Source: Streptomyces sp. NBC_01451
GTDB lineage: Bacteria > Actinomycetota > Actinomycetes > Streptomycetales > Streptomycetaceae
Assembly: GCF_036227485.1 (NCBI RefSeq)
Contig: NZ_CP109479.1
Span: forward strand, 8,618,001-8,682,000
Reading direction: 5' to 3'
Length of the DNA stretch: 64,000 bases
Below the pieces are notes generated by a model. It was not told the DNA's origin. It searched no databases and worked only from the letters and a program-made list of their open reading frames with translations. A program made the translations under genes and the position numbers. This document shows, piece after piece, positions 55,676-64,000 of the stretch (position 1 is the stretch's first letter; every line of letters begins with the position of its first letter).

Positions 55676-56674
55676 ATGTCCGGCGTCAGCCTCGCACGAC
55701 CCTCAAAGACGTCCACCGCACCGGCCACCGGTACGCTCCGCACCTCCGGCGCGCCCTTCGCGCCGAGCCGCGCCGCACGCGAACTGGGACTGAAACGCCG
55801 CGAGTTCGATCTCGCGGTCCACCTCGGGTGTGTCCGTACCGTTCCCGACGAAGGGGGAGGCGGCCGACGCGTCGGCCGCGACGAGATCGACCGGCTGCGC
55901 AACGACGCGCACTTCCCCGAAACGCTGCGCGAACGCGTCCGAGTGGTGGGTACGGCGGACGGCGCGAAGCTCATGGACGTGACGCCCACCCGGTTCACCC
56001 GCCTGGCGCGGCTGGGCCTGGTGACGCCGGTGACCTTCTACCTCAACCGCTACCGGGCCGTGGTCTGGCTGTATCTCGCCGACGAACTCCGGCAGTTCGC
56101 CGCAGGCAAGGACACCGCCCCGCTGCTGACCGGCCGAACCTCCCCGAACCTGCGGGACCAACTCGAAGCAGGCCTCGACCTGCGACCCCGCAACTGGCGG
56201 GGACGACACCTGGGATTCCTGCTCCGACCGGCCGACGACCCGTGGGCGCGGGCCGCCGTCGTAGCGTCCTTCCTCGACCCCGCCCACGTGGCGGAAATCG
56301 TCAACGACCCTTACGAACGGGCCTACCTGAACCGCCTCCGGCCGGAACAGCCGGCCCACGGGGTACCGGGTTCACCCGCCGCCCGTCTCGCCGAACGGAT
56401 CATGACGGCGGACGACCCGGACGAGATCGACTGGCTCCGCGCAGACCTGACCGGAACCCTTGCCGAGGCCCGTTGCCACCTACCCGCACCGCGCCCGAGG
56501 CTGGAACCGGTCCCGCCTCCGTGTGAAGAGCTCGCACAGGAGACTGTGCGGTCCGTGCCCCCACGCCAGAACAGCCACCCTGTGGCACCCGAGCGAACCC
56601 GCGGCCTGTTGAGCCGCCTGCGCGGCAGAAACCCACGCCCCGCCCGGGACCGCAAGCGCCCCGCGCGAGTGTGA
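55676..56674 (+). CDS. DUF6397 family protein
   Basis: 332 aa. A helix-turn-helix-like N-terminal part (SRAARELGLKRREFDLAVHLGCVRTV, RRVGRDEIDRLRND) and a second segment (VTPTRFTRLARLGLVTPVTFYLNRYRAVVWLYLADELRQFA) resemble DNA-binding helices. The C-terminus is a Pro/Arg-rich basic tail. The family is restricted to streptomycetes and its function is unknown; it lies downstream of the second roadblock gene by 127 bp. Confidence 0.8.
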   Translation: MSGVSLARPSKTSTAPATGTLRTSGAPFAPSRAARELGLKRREFDLAVHLGCVRTVPDEGGGGRRVGRDEIDRLRNDAHFPETLRERVRVVGTADGAKLMDVTPTRFTRLARLGLVTPVTFYLNRYRAVVWLYLADELRQFAAGKDTAPLLTGRTSPNLRDQLEAGLDLRPRNWRGRHLGFLLRPADDPWARAAVVASFLDPAHVAEIVNDPYERAYLNRLRPEQPAHGVPGSPAARLAERIMTADDPDEIDWLRADLTGTLAEARCHLPAPRPRLEPVPPPCEELAQETVRSVPPRQNSHPVAPERTRGLLSRLRGRNPRPARDRKRPARV

Positions 56675-56688
56675 TCGGACGAGGCTTC

Positions 56689-57558
56689 TCAGCCCAGCTT
56701 CCGGAACAACCCCTCCTGGACGACTGAGACGAGCAGCCTGCCCTCCACGTCGTAGATGCGGCCGCGGGCCAGTCCGCGCCCGCCCGTCGCGATCGGGGAC
56801 TCCTGGTCGTACAGGAACCACTCGTCCGCACGGAAGGGCCGGTGGAACCACATGGCGTGGTCCAGCGAGGCCATGTCGAAGGACCGTGGGCCGAACAAGG
56901 GCTCCACCGGGAGGCGAACGGCGTCGAGCAGCGTCATGTCGCTGGCGTACGTCAGCGCGCACGTGTGAACGAGCGGGTCGTCCCCCAGCGGGCCGACCGT
57001 CCGCATCCACACCGCGCTGCGCGGTTCCAACTGCTGGACCTCCTCGTCGGTCCAGAGCAATCGGTCCACATAACGGATGTCGAAGGGCTGACGGCGCGCC
57101 ATTCGCTCGAACTGCTCGGGCAGCGTGCCGAGATGCTCCTTGATCTCCTGGGTGACGTTCGGAAGGGACTCCGGATCGGGGACCTTCCGGGCCGGCGGCA
57201 GCTGATGTTCGAAGCTGCCTTCCTCGGGCTTGTGAAAGGAGGCGGTGAGATTGAAGATCGTGCGGCCCTGCTGCACGGCCGTGACCCGTCGGGTGGTGAA
57301 CGACCGGCCGTCACGGACCCGTTCGACCTGGTACACGATCGGGACGCCCGGGCGTCCCGGGCGCAGGAAGTACGCGTGCAGCGAGTGCACCGGGCGCTCG
57401 CTGTCCGTGGTGCGCCCGGCGGCGACCAGGGCCTGGCCCGCCACCTGGCCGCCGAAGACCCGCTGGAGGGATTCGTCGGGGCTGCGGCCACGGAAGATGT
57501 TGACCTCGATCTGCTCCAGGTCGAGCAGGTCGACGAGTCTCTCGGCTGCGTTCGTCAT
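56689..57558 (-). CDS. tesB: Acyl-CoA thioesterase II
   Basis: ATG 57558 preceded by AGGAGA; 289 aa. Both hotdog halves are visible: FRGRSPDESLQRVFGGQVAGQALVAAGRT, HSLHAYFLRPG, RDGRSFTTRRVTAVQQGRTIFNLTASF, and the C-terminal SLDHAMWFHRPFRADEWFLYDQESPIATGGRGLARGRIYD. The TesB active-site Asp, Gln and Thr/Ser are within these strands. It hydrolyses medium and long acyl-CoA. It lies 19 bp upstream of the helicase stop on the same strand, so probably a shared transcript. Confidence 0.95.
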   Translation of the reverse strand: MTNAAERLVDLLDLEQIEVNIFRGRSPDESLQRVFGGQVAGQALVAAGRTTDSERPVHSLHAYFLRPGRPGVPIVYQVERVRDGRSFTTRRVTAVQQGRTIFNLTASFHKPEEGSFEHQLPPARKVPDPESLPNVTQEIKEHLGTLPEQFERMARRQPFDIRYVDRLLWTDEEVQQLEPRSAVWMRTVGPLGDDPLVHTCALTYASDMTLLDAVRLPVEPLFGPRSFDMASLDHAMWFHRPFRADEWFLYDQESPIATGGRGLARGRIYDVEGRLLVSVVQEGLFRKLG

Positions 57559-57577
57559 GGGTGCGATTCTCCTGTGC

Positions 57578-60091
57578 TCACAGCTGGCCGACGGCGGTGA
57601 CCTTGACGACTGCCCGGCCCTCCGCGTCGGAGGCCACGAGGTCGACCTCGGCGCTGATGCCCCAGTCGTGGTCACCGTTCGGGTCCGCGAAGGCCTGCCG
57701 GACGCGCCACAGCCTGTTCTGCGGCTCTTCCTCGATCATCAGCAGCCGGGGGCCGCGGGCGTCGGGGCCGGTGCCGAGGTCCTCGTACTCGTCCCAGTAC
57801 TTGTCCATCGCCTCGCCCCACGCGTCGGCGTCCCAGCCGGCCTCCGCGTCCAGCTCACCCAGGGCCTCCACCTGGTCGAGCGCGGCCAACTCGACGCGGC
57901 GGAACATGGCGTTGCGGACGAGGACACGGAAGGCCCGCGCGTTGGCCGTGACCGGCTTGACCTGGTCGGCCTTCTCCTGGGCCTCCTCGGCGGTCATCAC
58001 CTCCGGGTTGGCGAGCTGCTCCCACTCGTCCAGGAGGCTGGAGTCGACCTGGCGCACCATCTCGCCCAGCCAGGCGATCAGATCCTGCAGATCCTCGGAC
58101 TTGAGGTCGTCGGGGACGGTGTGATCGAGGGCCTTGAACGCGCCCGCCAGATAGCGCAGAACGATCCCCTCGGTGCGGGCCAGATCGTAGTGGGACACCA
58201 ACTCGGTGAAGGACATGGCCCGTTCGTACATGTCACGGATGACGGACTTGGGGGAGAGAGGATGATCGCCGACCCACGGGTGGCTCTTGCGGTACGTGTT
58301 GTAGGCGTGGAAGAGCAGCTCTTCCAACGGCTTGGGGTACGACACGTCCTGGAGGCGCTCCATGCGCTCCTCGTACTCGACGCCGTCCGCCTTCATCGCC
58401 CCGACGGCCTCACCGCGCGCCTTGTTCTGCTGGGCCGCGAGAATCTGGCGCGGGTCGTCCAGCGTGGACTCGACCACCGACACCATGTCCAGCGCGTACG
58501 AGGGCGACTCCGGGTCGAGAAGCTCGAACGCGGCCAGCGCGAAGGTGGACAGCGGCTGGTTGAGCGCGAAGTCCTGCTGGAGGTCCACGGTCAGGCGCAC
58601 GATGCGTCCGGTCGCGTCCGGCTCGTCCAGCTTCTCGACGACGCCGCCGTCCAGGAGCGAACGGTAGATGGCGATCGCGCGCCGGATGTGCCGCAACTGC
58701 TGCTTGCGCGGCTCGTGGTTGTCCTCCAGCAAGTGGCGCATCGCGTCGAAGGCGTTGCCGGGGCGGGCGATCACCGACAGCAGCATCGTGTGGGTCACCC
58801 GGAAGCGGGACGTCAGCGGCTCCGGATCGGAGGTGATCAGCTTGTCGAAGGTGCTCTCCGTCCAGCCGACAAACCCCTCGGGCGCCTTCTTGCGGACCAC
58901 CTTGCGGCGCTTCTTGGGGTCGTCGCCCGCCTTGGCGAGCGACTTCTCGTTCTCGATGACGTGCTCGGGCGCCTGCGCGACGACAAAGCCCGCCGTGTCG
59001 AAGCCCGCGCGGCCCGCCCGGCCGGCGATCTGGTGGAACTCACGCGCGCGCAGGGTCCGTACGCGATTGCCGTCGTACTTCGTCAGCGCCGTGAACAGCA
59101 CCGTGCGGATGGGCACGTTGACGCCGACGCCGAGGGTGTCCGTGCCGCAGATGACCTTCAACAGGCCTGCCTGGGCCAGCTTCTCGACCAGGCGGCGGTA
59201 TTTGGGAAGCATGCCGGCGTGGTGGACGCCGATGCCGTGCCGGACGTAACGGGACAGGTTCTGGCCGAACTTGGTGGTGAAGCGGAACCCGCCGATCAGC
59301 TCGGCGATCTTGTCCTTCTCCTCGCGCGTGCACATGTTGATGCTCATCAGCGCCTGCGCCCGCTCCACCGCCTGCGCCTGCGTGAAGTGCACGATGTAGA
59401 CGGGCGCCTGCCGGGTCTCCAGGAGCTCCGTCAGGGTCTCGGTCATCGGGGTCAGCTTGTACTCGTACGACAGCGGGACCGGGCGGATCGCCGAGCGGAC
59501 CACCGAGGTCGGGCGGCCGGTGCGGCGGGTGAGGTCCTTCTCGAACATCGAGACGTCGCCCAGCGTCGCCGACATCAGGATGAACTGCGCCTGCGGCAGC
59601 TCCAGGATCGGGATCTGCCAGGCCCAGCCGCGGTCGGCCTCGGCGTAGAAGTGGAACTCGTCCATCACAACCTGGCCGACGTCCGCCTGCTTGCCGTCGC
59701 GCAGCGCGATGGACGCCAGCACCTCGGCCGTGCAGCAGATGACGGGGGCGTCGGAGTTGACCGAGGCGTCGCCGGTCAGCATCCCGACGTTCTCCGTGCC
59801 GAAGATCTTGCACAGCTCGAAGAACTTCTCCGAGACCAGGGCCTTGATCGGCGCGGTGTAGAAGGTGACCTCGTCCCGGGCCAGCGCGGCGAAGTGCGCG
59901 CCCGCCGCGATCATGCTCTTGCCGGAGCCGGTGGGCGTCGACACGATCACGTTCGCACCCGAGACCGCCTCGATCAGCGCCTCCTCCTGGTGCGGGTAGA
60001 GCGTGAGACCGCGCTCCTGCGCCCACGACTCGAAGGCTTCGTAGAGGGCGTCGGGGTCTGCGGTCTGCGGCAGCTGATCGATGAGGGTCAC
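57578..60091 (-). CDS. Ski2-like DEAD/DEAH-box helicase with DUF3516-type C-terminus
   Basis: GTG 60091 gives 837 aa. Q-like motif LYPHQEEALIEAV, Walker A STPTGSGKSMIA (about 49-60), DEFH box VVMDEFHFYAE (about 141), SAT motif LMSATLGDVSMFEKDL, and motif VI FHQIAGRAGRAGFDT (about 352). The long C-terminus has the DUF3516-like helical pattern and ends in an alpha/beta segment. RNA or DNA unwinding and quality control are expected. It transcribes toward tesB. Confidence 0.93.
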   Translation of the reverse strand: MTLIDQLPQTADPDALYEAFESWAQERGLTLYPHQEEALIEAVSGANVIVSTPTGSGKSMIAAGAHFAALARDEVTFYTAPIKALVSEKFFELCKIFGTENVGMLTGDASVNSDAPVICCTAEVLASIALRDGKQADVGQVVMDEFHFYAEADRGWAWQIPILELPQAQFILMSATLGDVSMFEKDLTRRTGRPTSVVRSAIRPVPLSYEYKLTPMTETLTELLETRQAPVYIVHFTQAQAVERAQALMSINMCTREEKDKIAELIGGFRFTTKFGQNLSRYVRHGIGVHHAGMLPKYRRLVEKLAQAGLLKVICGTDTLGVGVNVPIRTVLFTALTKYDGNRVRTLRAREFHQIAGRAGRAGFDTAGFVVAQAPEHVIENEKSLAKAGDDPKKRRKVVRKKAPEGFVGWTESTFDKLITSDPEPLTSRFRVTHTMLLSVIARPGNAFDAMRHLLEDNHEPRKQQLRHIRRAIAIYRSLLDGGVVEKLDEPDATGRIVRLTVDLQQDFALNQPLSTFALAAFELLDPESPSYALDMVSVVESTLDDPRQILAAQQNKARGEAVGAMKADGVEYEERMERLQDVSYPKPLEELLFHAYNTYRKSHPWVGDHPLSPKSVIRDMYERAMSFTELVSHYDLARTEGIVLRYLAGAFKALDHTVPDDLKSEDLQDLIAWLGEMVRQVDSSLLDEWEQLANPEVMTAEEAQEKADQVKPVTANARAFRVLVRNAMFRRVELAALDQVEALGELDAEAGWDADAWGEAMDKYWDEYEDLGTGPDARGPRLLMIEEEPQNRLWRVRQAFADPNGDHDWGISAEVDLVASDAEGRAVVKVTAVGQL

Positions 60092-60236
60092 GCCCCCATC
60101 TTGCCTGTGATCCCAGGTGAAGGGGGAATCGGATGCCAGTCCGAAGATCATGGCCGCTACGCTGTGTCGCCGACGGAGCGTCAGCGCACCCGGTCAACTG
60201 GACAGCGGCGTACGAGGAATAGGGCGGAACACGGCC

Positions 60237-61031
60237 ATGATGGGACCAGCACATTCACTCTCGGGGGCCGCAGCGTGGCTCGGTGTCGGAGCCGCCGCGG
60301 CCGCGGCCGGCAAGCCGATGCCCTGGCCGGTGCTCCTGGTGGGTGCCCTGATCTGCGCCGGTGCCGCACTCGCCCCGGACCTCGACCACAAGGCGGCGAC
60401 CATTTCGAACGCCTTCGGGCCGATCTCGCGCGGCCTGTGCGAGATCGTCGACAAGCTCTCCTACGCCGTCTACAAGGCGACGAAGAAGCAGGGCGACCCG
60501 CGCCGCTCGGGCGGGCACCGGACACTGACGCACACCTGGCTGTGGGCGGTTCTGACCGGTGGGGGCGCCTCCGCGGTGGCGATCGCCGGGGGTCGTTGGG
60601 CGGTGCTGGCGATCCTCTTCGTGCACATCGTGCTCGCCATCGAAGGCCTGCTGTGGCGAGCGACGCGCGGCTCCAGCGCCGACGTCCTGGTCTGGCTGCT
60701 GGCAGCGACCAGTGCGTGGATCCTGGCCGGCGTCCTGGACAAGCCCGGCAACGGCGCGGACTGGCTGTTCACGGACCCGGGGCAGACGTATCTGTGGCTT
60801 GGGCTGCCGATCGTGCTCGGCGCGCTGGTGCACGACATCGGGGACGCGCTGACGGTGTCCGGCTGCCCGGTGCTGTGGCCCATCCCGATCGGCCGCAAGC
60901 GCTGGTACCCGATCGGCCCGCCGAAGGCGCTGCGGTTCCGGGCGGGCAGCTGGGTCGAGCTGAAGGTGCTCATGCCGGCGTTCATGTTGCTCGGCGGCGT
61001 GGGCTGCGCGGCGGCGCTCAACCTCATCTGA
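60237..61031 (+). CDS. YdjM-like membrane-bound metal-dependent hydrolase
   Basis: 264 aa from ATG 60237. LexA-regulated YdjM family (DUF457) landmarks: GPAHSLSGAAAWLG, GALICAGAALAPDLDHKAATISNAFG (the metal-binding DxDH), SGGHRTLTHTWLWAVL and HDIGDALTVSGCPVLWPIPIGRKRW (late metal-binding His/Asp). There are six or seven TM segments. Function is unknown; members may be membrane phosphohydrolases. It is divergent from the helicase and ends in a hairpin shared with the L31 gene. Confidence 0.9.
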   Translation: MMGPAHSLSGAAAWLGVGAAAAAAGKPMPWPVLLVGALICAGAALAPDLDHKAATISNAFGPISRGLCEIVDKLSYAVYKATKKQGDPRRSGGHRTLTHTWLWAVLTGGGASAVAIAGGRWAVLAILFVHIVLAIEGLLWRATRGSSADVLVWLLAATSAWILAGVLDKPGNGADWLFTDPGQTYLWLGLPIVLGALVHDIGDALTVSGCPVLWPIPIGRKRWYPIGPPKALRFRAGSWVELKVLMPAFMLLGGVGCAAALNLI

Positions 61032-61038
61032 GGCCGGC

Positions 61039-61060
61039 AGCTGAGACAGCCGTCTCAGCT
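61039..61060. terminator. Bidirectional hairpin between YdjM-like and L31 genes
   Basis: Arms AGCTGAGAC and GTCTCAGCT (9 nt) with a 4-nt loop, 8 bp past the YdjM-like stop; the right arm overlaps the last codons of the convergent L31 gene. Confidence 0.7.
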
Positions 61061-61312
61061 CTTGCCCTCTTCGCCGCCGTACCGACGTTCGAAGGCGGCG
61101 ACACGGCCCTCGGTGTCCACCGTCCTGGCCTTGCCGGTGTAGAACGGGTGGCTCTCCGAGGAGATCTCCACGTCCACGACCGGGTACGTCTCGCCGTCGT
61201 CCCACTCGATGGTCTGTTCGCTCGTCGCGGTGGACCTGGTGAGGAAGGCGTATCCGGCCGTCCGGTCCCGGAAGACGACCGGCTGGTAGGCGGGCTGCTT
61301 GTCCTGCTGCAT
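61055..61312 (-). CDS. rpmE2: 50S ribosomal protein L31, type B (zinc-free)
   Basis: ATG 61312 with GAGGAG; 85 aa. Landmarks [47 protein letters not shown]. The CxxC zinc ribbon of type A L31 is absent. Type B paralogues replace zinc-bearing L31 during zinc starvation and are usually repressed by Zur. No clear Zur box is visible in the 58 bp to the next gene, so a Zur site may lie further upstream or be absent. Confidence 0.95.
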   Translation of the reverse strand: MQQDKQPAYQPVVFRDRTAGYAFLTRSTATSEQTIEWDDGETYPVVDVEISSESHPFYTGKARTVDTEGRVAAFERRYGGEEGKS

Positions 61313-61369
61313 GCGTGTACTCCTCGTTCGGACTGTCGGCCCCATCGGGCCCTTGCGCCAAGGGGACGG

Positions 61370-61840
61370 TCAGCCGGACAGGGAGTCCTCGTCGACGATG
61401 TGCATCGCGGCCTCCTCGGCCGAGGCCGCGGCGCCGTCGATCCCGACGTCGGTGGCGATCAACCCGCTCTCCCCGTCCTCGTGCGTGCCTTCGTTGGGGG
61501 CGACCAGACGACCGGAGCGGGCCGAGCCCACCTCGTTGTCCAGCGGCTCGCCGTCCGTGCCCGCGCAGTCGCCGATGCCGTCGCCGTCCGGTGCCACGAT
61601 GTCCGGCAGTTCCTCGGCGAGACGCTGGTCCAGGGATTCGCCCCGACGGCGTTCCGCCGCCGTCACACCGGTGCGTTCCACCGCCCAGGGCCGGTCCGGC
61701 GGGGACCAGCCACGGTCGAGGGGGTCATCGACCCCGTCGGTGACCAGGGTGTCCTCGGCGTCCAGAAGGCCCGCGTCGTCCTGAACCTCGGATCCGTCGG
61801 GCTGGTAGACGTCGTCTCCCCATCCCTCGTCACTGTCCAC
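61370..61840 (-). CDS. DUF5709 acidic protein
   Basis: GTG 61840 with GGAGG at 5 nt; 156 aa, strongly acidic. Landmarks are DDVYQPDGSEVQDDAGLLDAEDTL, the WSPPDRPWAVE motif, RRRGESLDQRLAEELPDI and an acidic C-terminus with HIVDEDSLSG. DUF5709 proteins are small actinobacterial proteins of unknown role. It lies 57 bp upstream of the L31 gene on the same strand. Confidence 0.88.
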   Translation of the reverse strand: MDSDEGWGDDVYQPDGSEVQDDAGLLDAEDTLVTDGVDDPLDRGWSPPDRPWAVERTGVTAAERRRGESLDQRLAEELPDIVAPDGDGIGDCAGTDGEPLDNEVGSARSGRLVAPNEGTHEDGESGLIATDVGIDGAAASAEEAAMHIVDEDSLSG

Positions 61841-61981
61841 GGGTACCTCCAGGTGGGTCGGGACCGGCCCCGGCGCCGTCCGGATGGGCGGGCAGCCGCT
61901 TCCAGCGTTCCACCCACCGCCGGGACCGCGCAACGGGACGGAGCCGGCCCGACTCCGCCCCGCTGTCCGATCACCGGTGTG

Positions 61982-63763
61982 TCACCCGTGCCACGACCGC
62001 CACAGCGCCGCGTACGCCCCGTCCGCCGCGACCAGCTCGTCGTGGCTGCCCAGCTCGCTGATCCGGCCGTTCTCCACGACGGCGATGACGTCAGCGTCAT
62101 GGGCCGTGTGCAGCCGGTGGGCGATGGCGACGACCGTACGGCCGTCCAGGACCCGGGCCAGGGACCGTTCCAGATGACGGGCCGCACGAGGGTCGAGGAG
62201 CGAGGTCGCCTCGTCCAGGACCAGTGTGTGCGGGTCCGCCAGGACCAGCCGGGCCAGCGCGATCTGCTGCGCCTGTGCCGGGGTGAGCGCGAACCCGCCC
62301 GAGCCGACCTCGGTGTCCAGGCCTTCGTCCAGCGCCTGGGCCCAGCCCTCCGCGTCGACCGCGCCCAGCGCCGCCCACAGTTCGGCGTCCCCGGCGTCCG
62401 TGCGGGCCAGCAGCAGGTTGTCGCGCAGCGACCCGACGAACACGTGGTGCTCCTGGTTGACCAGCGCGACGTGCGAGCGGACCTCCTCGGCGGGCATCCG
62501 GGACAGTTCGGCGCCGCCCAGGGTGATGCGGCCGGTCCGGGGCGCGTAGATCCCGGCGAGCAGCCTGCCCAGCGTGGACTTGCCCGCGCCCGAGGGACCC
62601 ACCAGGGCCAGCCGGGTGCCGGGTGCGACCTCCAGGGACACCTTGCGCAGCACGTCGACGCCCTCCCGGTAGCCGAAGTGCACCTGGTCCGCGTGCACGT
62701 CCCGTCCGTCCGGGGCCAGCGAGGGGTCACCGGCGTCGGGCTCGATGTCCCGGACACCGACCAGCCGGGCCAGCGACACCTGGGCGACCTGGAGCTCGTC
62801 GTACCAGCGCAGGATGATCCCCACGGGGTCGACGAGCATCTGGGCCAGCAGCGCACTGGTGGTGAGCTGGCCCACGCCGATCCAGCCCTGGAGCACGAAG
62901 ACCCCGCCGACCATCAGCACCGAGCACAGCACGGTCACATGGGTGGCGTTGATGACGGGGAAGAGCACACACCGCAGCCACAGCGTGTACCGCTCCCAGG
63001 CCGTCCACTCCCTGACCCGCCGGTCCGACAGCTCGATCCGGCGTTCGCCCAGACGGTGGGCCTCGATGGTCCTCCCGGCGTCCACGCTCTCCGCGAGCAC
63101 GGCGGCGACAGCGGCGTACCCCGCGGCCTCCGAGCGGTAGCCGGAAGCCGCGCGCCGGAAGTACCAGCGGCAGCCGACCACCAGCAGCGGCACCGCGAGG
63201 AGCACGGCCGGCGCCAGCGGCGGTGCGGTGACGACGAGACCGCCGAGCAGAAGCGCCGCCCACACCACGCCGATGGCGAGTTGCGGCACCGCCTCGCGCA
63301 TCGCGTTGGCGAGCCGGTCGATGTCGGTGGTGATGCGGGACAGCAGGTCACCCGTGCCCGCCCGCTCCAGGACACCCGGCGGCAGCCCGACCGCCCGGAC
63401 GAGGAAGTCCTCGCGCAGGTCGGCCAGCATCCGCTCGCCGAGCATCGCGCCGCGCAACCGTACCTGCCGTACGAACACGGCCTGCACGACCAGTGCGACG
63501 GCGAACAGGCCGACGGTGAGCTCCAGATGGAGTTCACGGGCGTCGTCCGAGACCCGCTCGACGAGGTCGCCCAGCAGGTACGGGCCGACCATGGAGGCCA
63601 CCACGGACACCGTGTTGACGGTGACCAGGAGCAGGAAGGCACGCCAGTGCCTGCGGAACAGTTCGGCCACGTAGGCGCGTACGGTCGCGGGGGCGCCGAC
63701 CGGCAGCGTGCTGGCCGTTGTCGGGGCCGCCGGGTCGTACGCCGGTGGCGCCACGCCGATCAT
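61982..63763 (-). CDS. ABC exporter half-transporter (second of a heterodimer)
   Basis: 593 aa. Six TM helices come first (residues ~30-330), followed by an ATPase with Walker A LVGPSGAGKSTLGRLLAG (about 388), Q-loop VALVNQEHHVFVGSLRDN, Walker B HTLVLDEATSLLD (about 514) and H-loop AIAHRLHTA. The ABC signature is LTPAQAQQIAL instead of LSGGQ, so one ATP site of the pair should be degenerate. It overlaps the upstream exporter gene by 4 bp (ATGA). Substrate unknown. Confidence 0.93.
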   Translation of the reverse strand: MIGVAPPAYDPAAPTTASTLPVGAPATVRAYVAELFRRHWRAFLLLVTVNTVSVVASMVGPYLLGDLVERVSDDARELHLELTVGLFAVALVVQAVFVRQVRLRGAMLGERMLADLREDFLVRAVGLPPGVLERAGTGDLLSRITTDIDRLANAMREAVPQLAIGVVWAALLLGGLVVTAPPLAPAVLLAVPLLVVGCRWYFRRAASGYRSEAAGYAAVAAVLAESVDAGRTIEAHRLGERRIELSDRRVREWTAWERYTLWLRCVLFPVINATHVTVLCSVLMVGGVFVLQGWIGVGQLTTSALLAQMLVDPVGIILRWYDELQVAQVSLARLVGVRDIEPDAGDPSLAPDGRDVHADQVHFGYREGVDVLRKVSLEVAPGTRLALVGPSGAGKSTLGRLLAGIYAPRTGRITLGGAELSRMPAEEVRSHVALVNQEHHVFVGSLRDNLLLARTDAGDAELWAALGAVDAEGWAQALDEGLDTEVGSGGFALTPAQAQQIALARLVLADPHTLVLDEATSLLDPRAARHLERSLARVLDGRTVVAIAHRLHTAHDADVIAVVENGRISELGSHDELVAADGAYAALWRSWHG

Positions 63764-64000
63764 GCCGTCTCTCCGATTTCCTTGAGTTCGTCCAGGTCGT
63801 CCAGGTCATCCAGATCGTCCAGCCCGCGGCCGATCGCTTCCTCCGCCTCGGTCTCCCGGGTCACCACGGCCCGGTACCGCGGTTCCTTGTGCACCAGTTC
63901 GCGATGCACACCGACGGCCGCGACCTCGCCCTCGTGGATCAGGACGACCCGGTCGGCGTGGTCCAGGAGCAGCGGCGAGGAGGTGAACACGACCGTCGTC
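63760..64000 (-). CDS. ABC exporter half-transporter C-terminal end (first of a heterodimer; starts beyond window)
   Basis: Only the last ~79 residues are inside the window: VVFTSSPLLLDHADRVVLIHEGEVAAVGVHRELV is the end of an ABC ATPase (post-H-loop). A low-complexity Asp-Asp-Leu repeat follows near the C-terminus, then DELKEIGETA. Its stop overlaps the start of the next half-transporter, so the two should form a heterodimer. Confidence 0.85.
   Translation of the reverse strand, partial: TTVVFTSSPLLLDHADRVVLIHEGEVAAVGVHRELVHKEPRYRAVVTRETEAEEAIGRGLDDLDDLDDLDELKEIGETA

Overview
The window reads as Streptomyces or a close high-GC actinomycete. GC is very high, third codon positions are almost always G or C, GTG and TTG starts are common, and the gene families are typical of the genus: a conservon, a PASTA-less membrane Ser/Thr kinase, DUF6397, DUF5709, type B L31 and a xylose locus with a ROK regulator. 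No rRNA, intact tRNA, CRISPR array or origin was seen.

The left half (1-31.9 kb) looks like chromosome-arm or accessory DNA. Intact genes sit among at least ten decayed ones. The intact genes include a partial histidine kinase, a Clp-N-like protein, a MazF-like protein, a BtrH/DUF4872 protein, a secreted beta-propeller, a Ser/Thr kinase, a ferric-reductase-like flavoprotein, a DUF1996 protein and an ECF sigma factor. Several regulator-enzyme clusters follow. The relics are an IS701 transposase head, a carbamoyltransferase tail, two SDR tails, a LacI regulator, a frameshifted membrane partner of the sigma factor, an IS5-type transposase, a MOSC gene with a stop codon, an LLM monooxygenase and a tyrosine-integrase tail. 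The last relic, followed by a strong terminator at 31.84-31.88 kb, marks the end of the decayed part.

Three regulated modules stand out in the left half. (1) A TetR gene at 18.4 kb has the palindrome AAACCGATCGGTTT before it; the same box, doubled, lies before an alpha/beta hydrolase at 22.3 kb, so the two are probably one regulon interrupted by relics. (2) PadR faces a GDSL hydrolase plus DUF3533 membrane protein pair, with a shared bidirectional terminator between the convergent genes. (3) A divergent TetR with two CGGAGG-type palindromes controls SDR-SDR-YceI-tandem NTF2, a cytosolic-plus-exported gene set whose function I cannot name.

The right half (31.9-64 kb) is compact and conserved-looking. 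It holds an aldehyde dehydrogenase with a GAF-type activator, a Tat-exported amidase and an acetamidase/formamidase. The xylose locus (ROK repressor, xylulokinase, divergent xylose isomerase) follows. Next are a proline-rich membrane protein, a SNF2 helicase overlapping a SWIM protein, small conserved proteins and a methyltransferase. A conservon (sensor kinase-like, roadblock, DUF742, P-loop GTPase) is preceded by an MHYT membrane protein and followed by a second roadblock paralogue. The window closes with DUF6397, TesB thioesterase, a Ski2-like DEAD-box helicase with a DUF3516-type C-terminus, a YdjM-like metal-dependent hydrolase, type B L31, DUF5709 and a heterodimer-type ABC exporter whose first subunit runs off the window.
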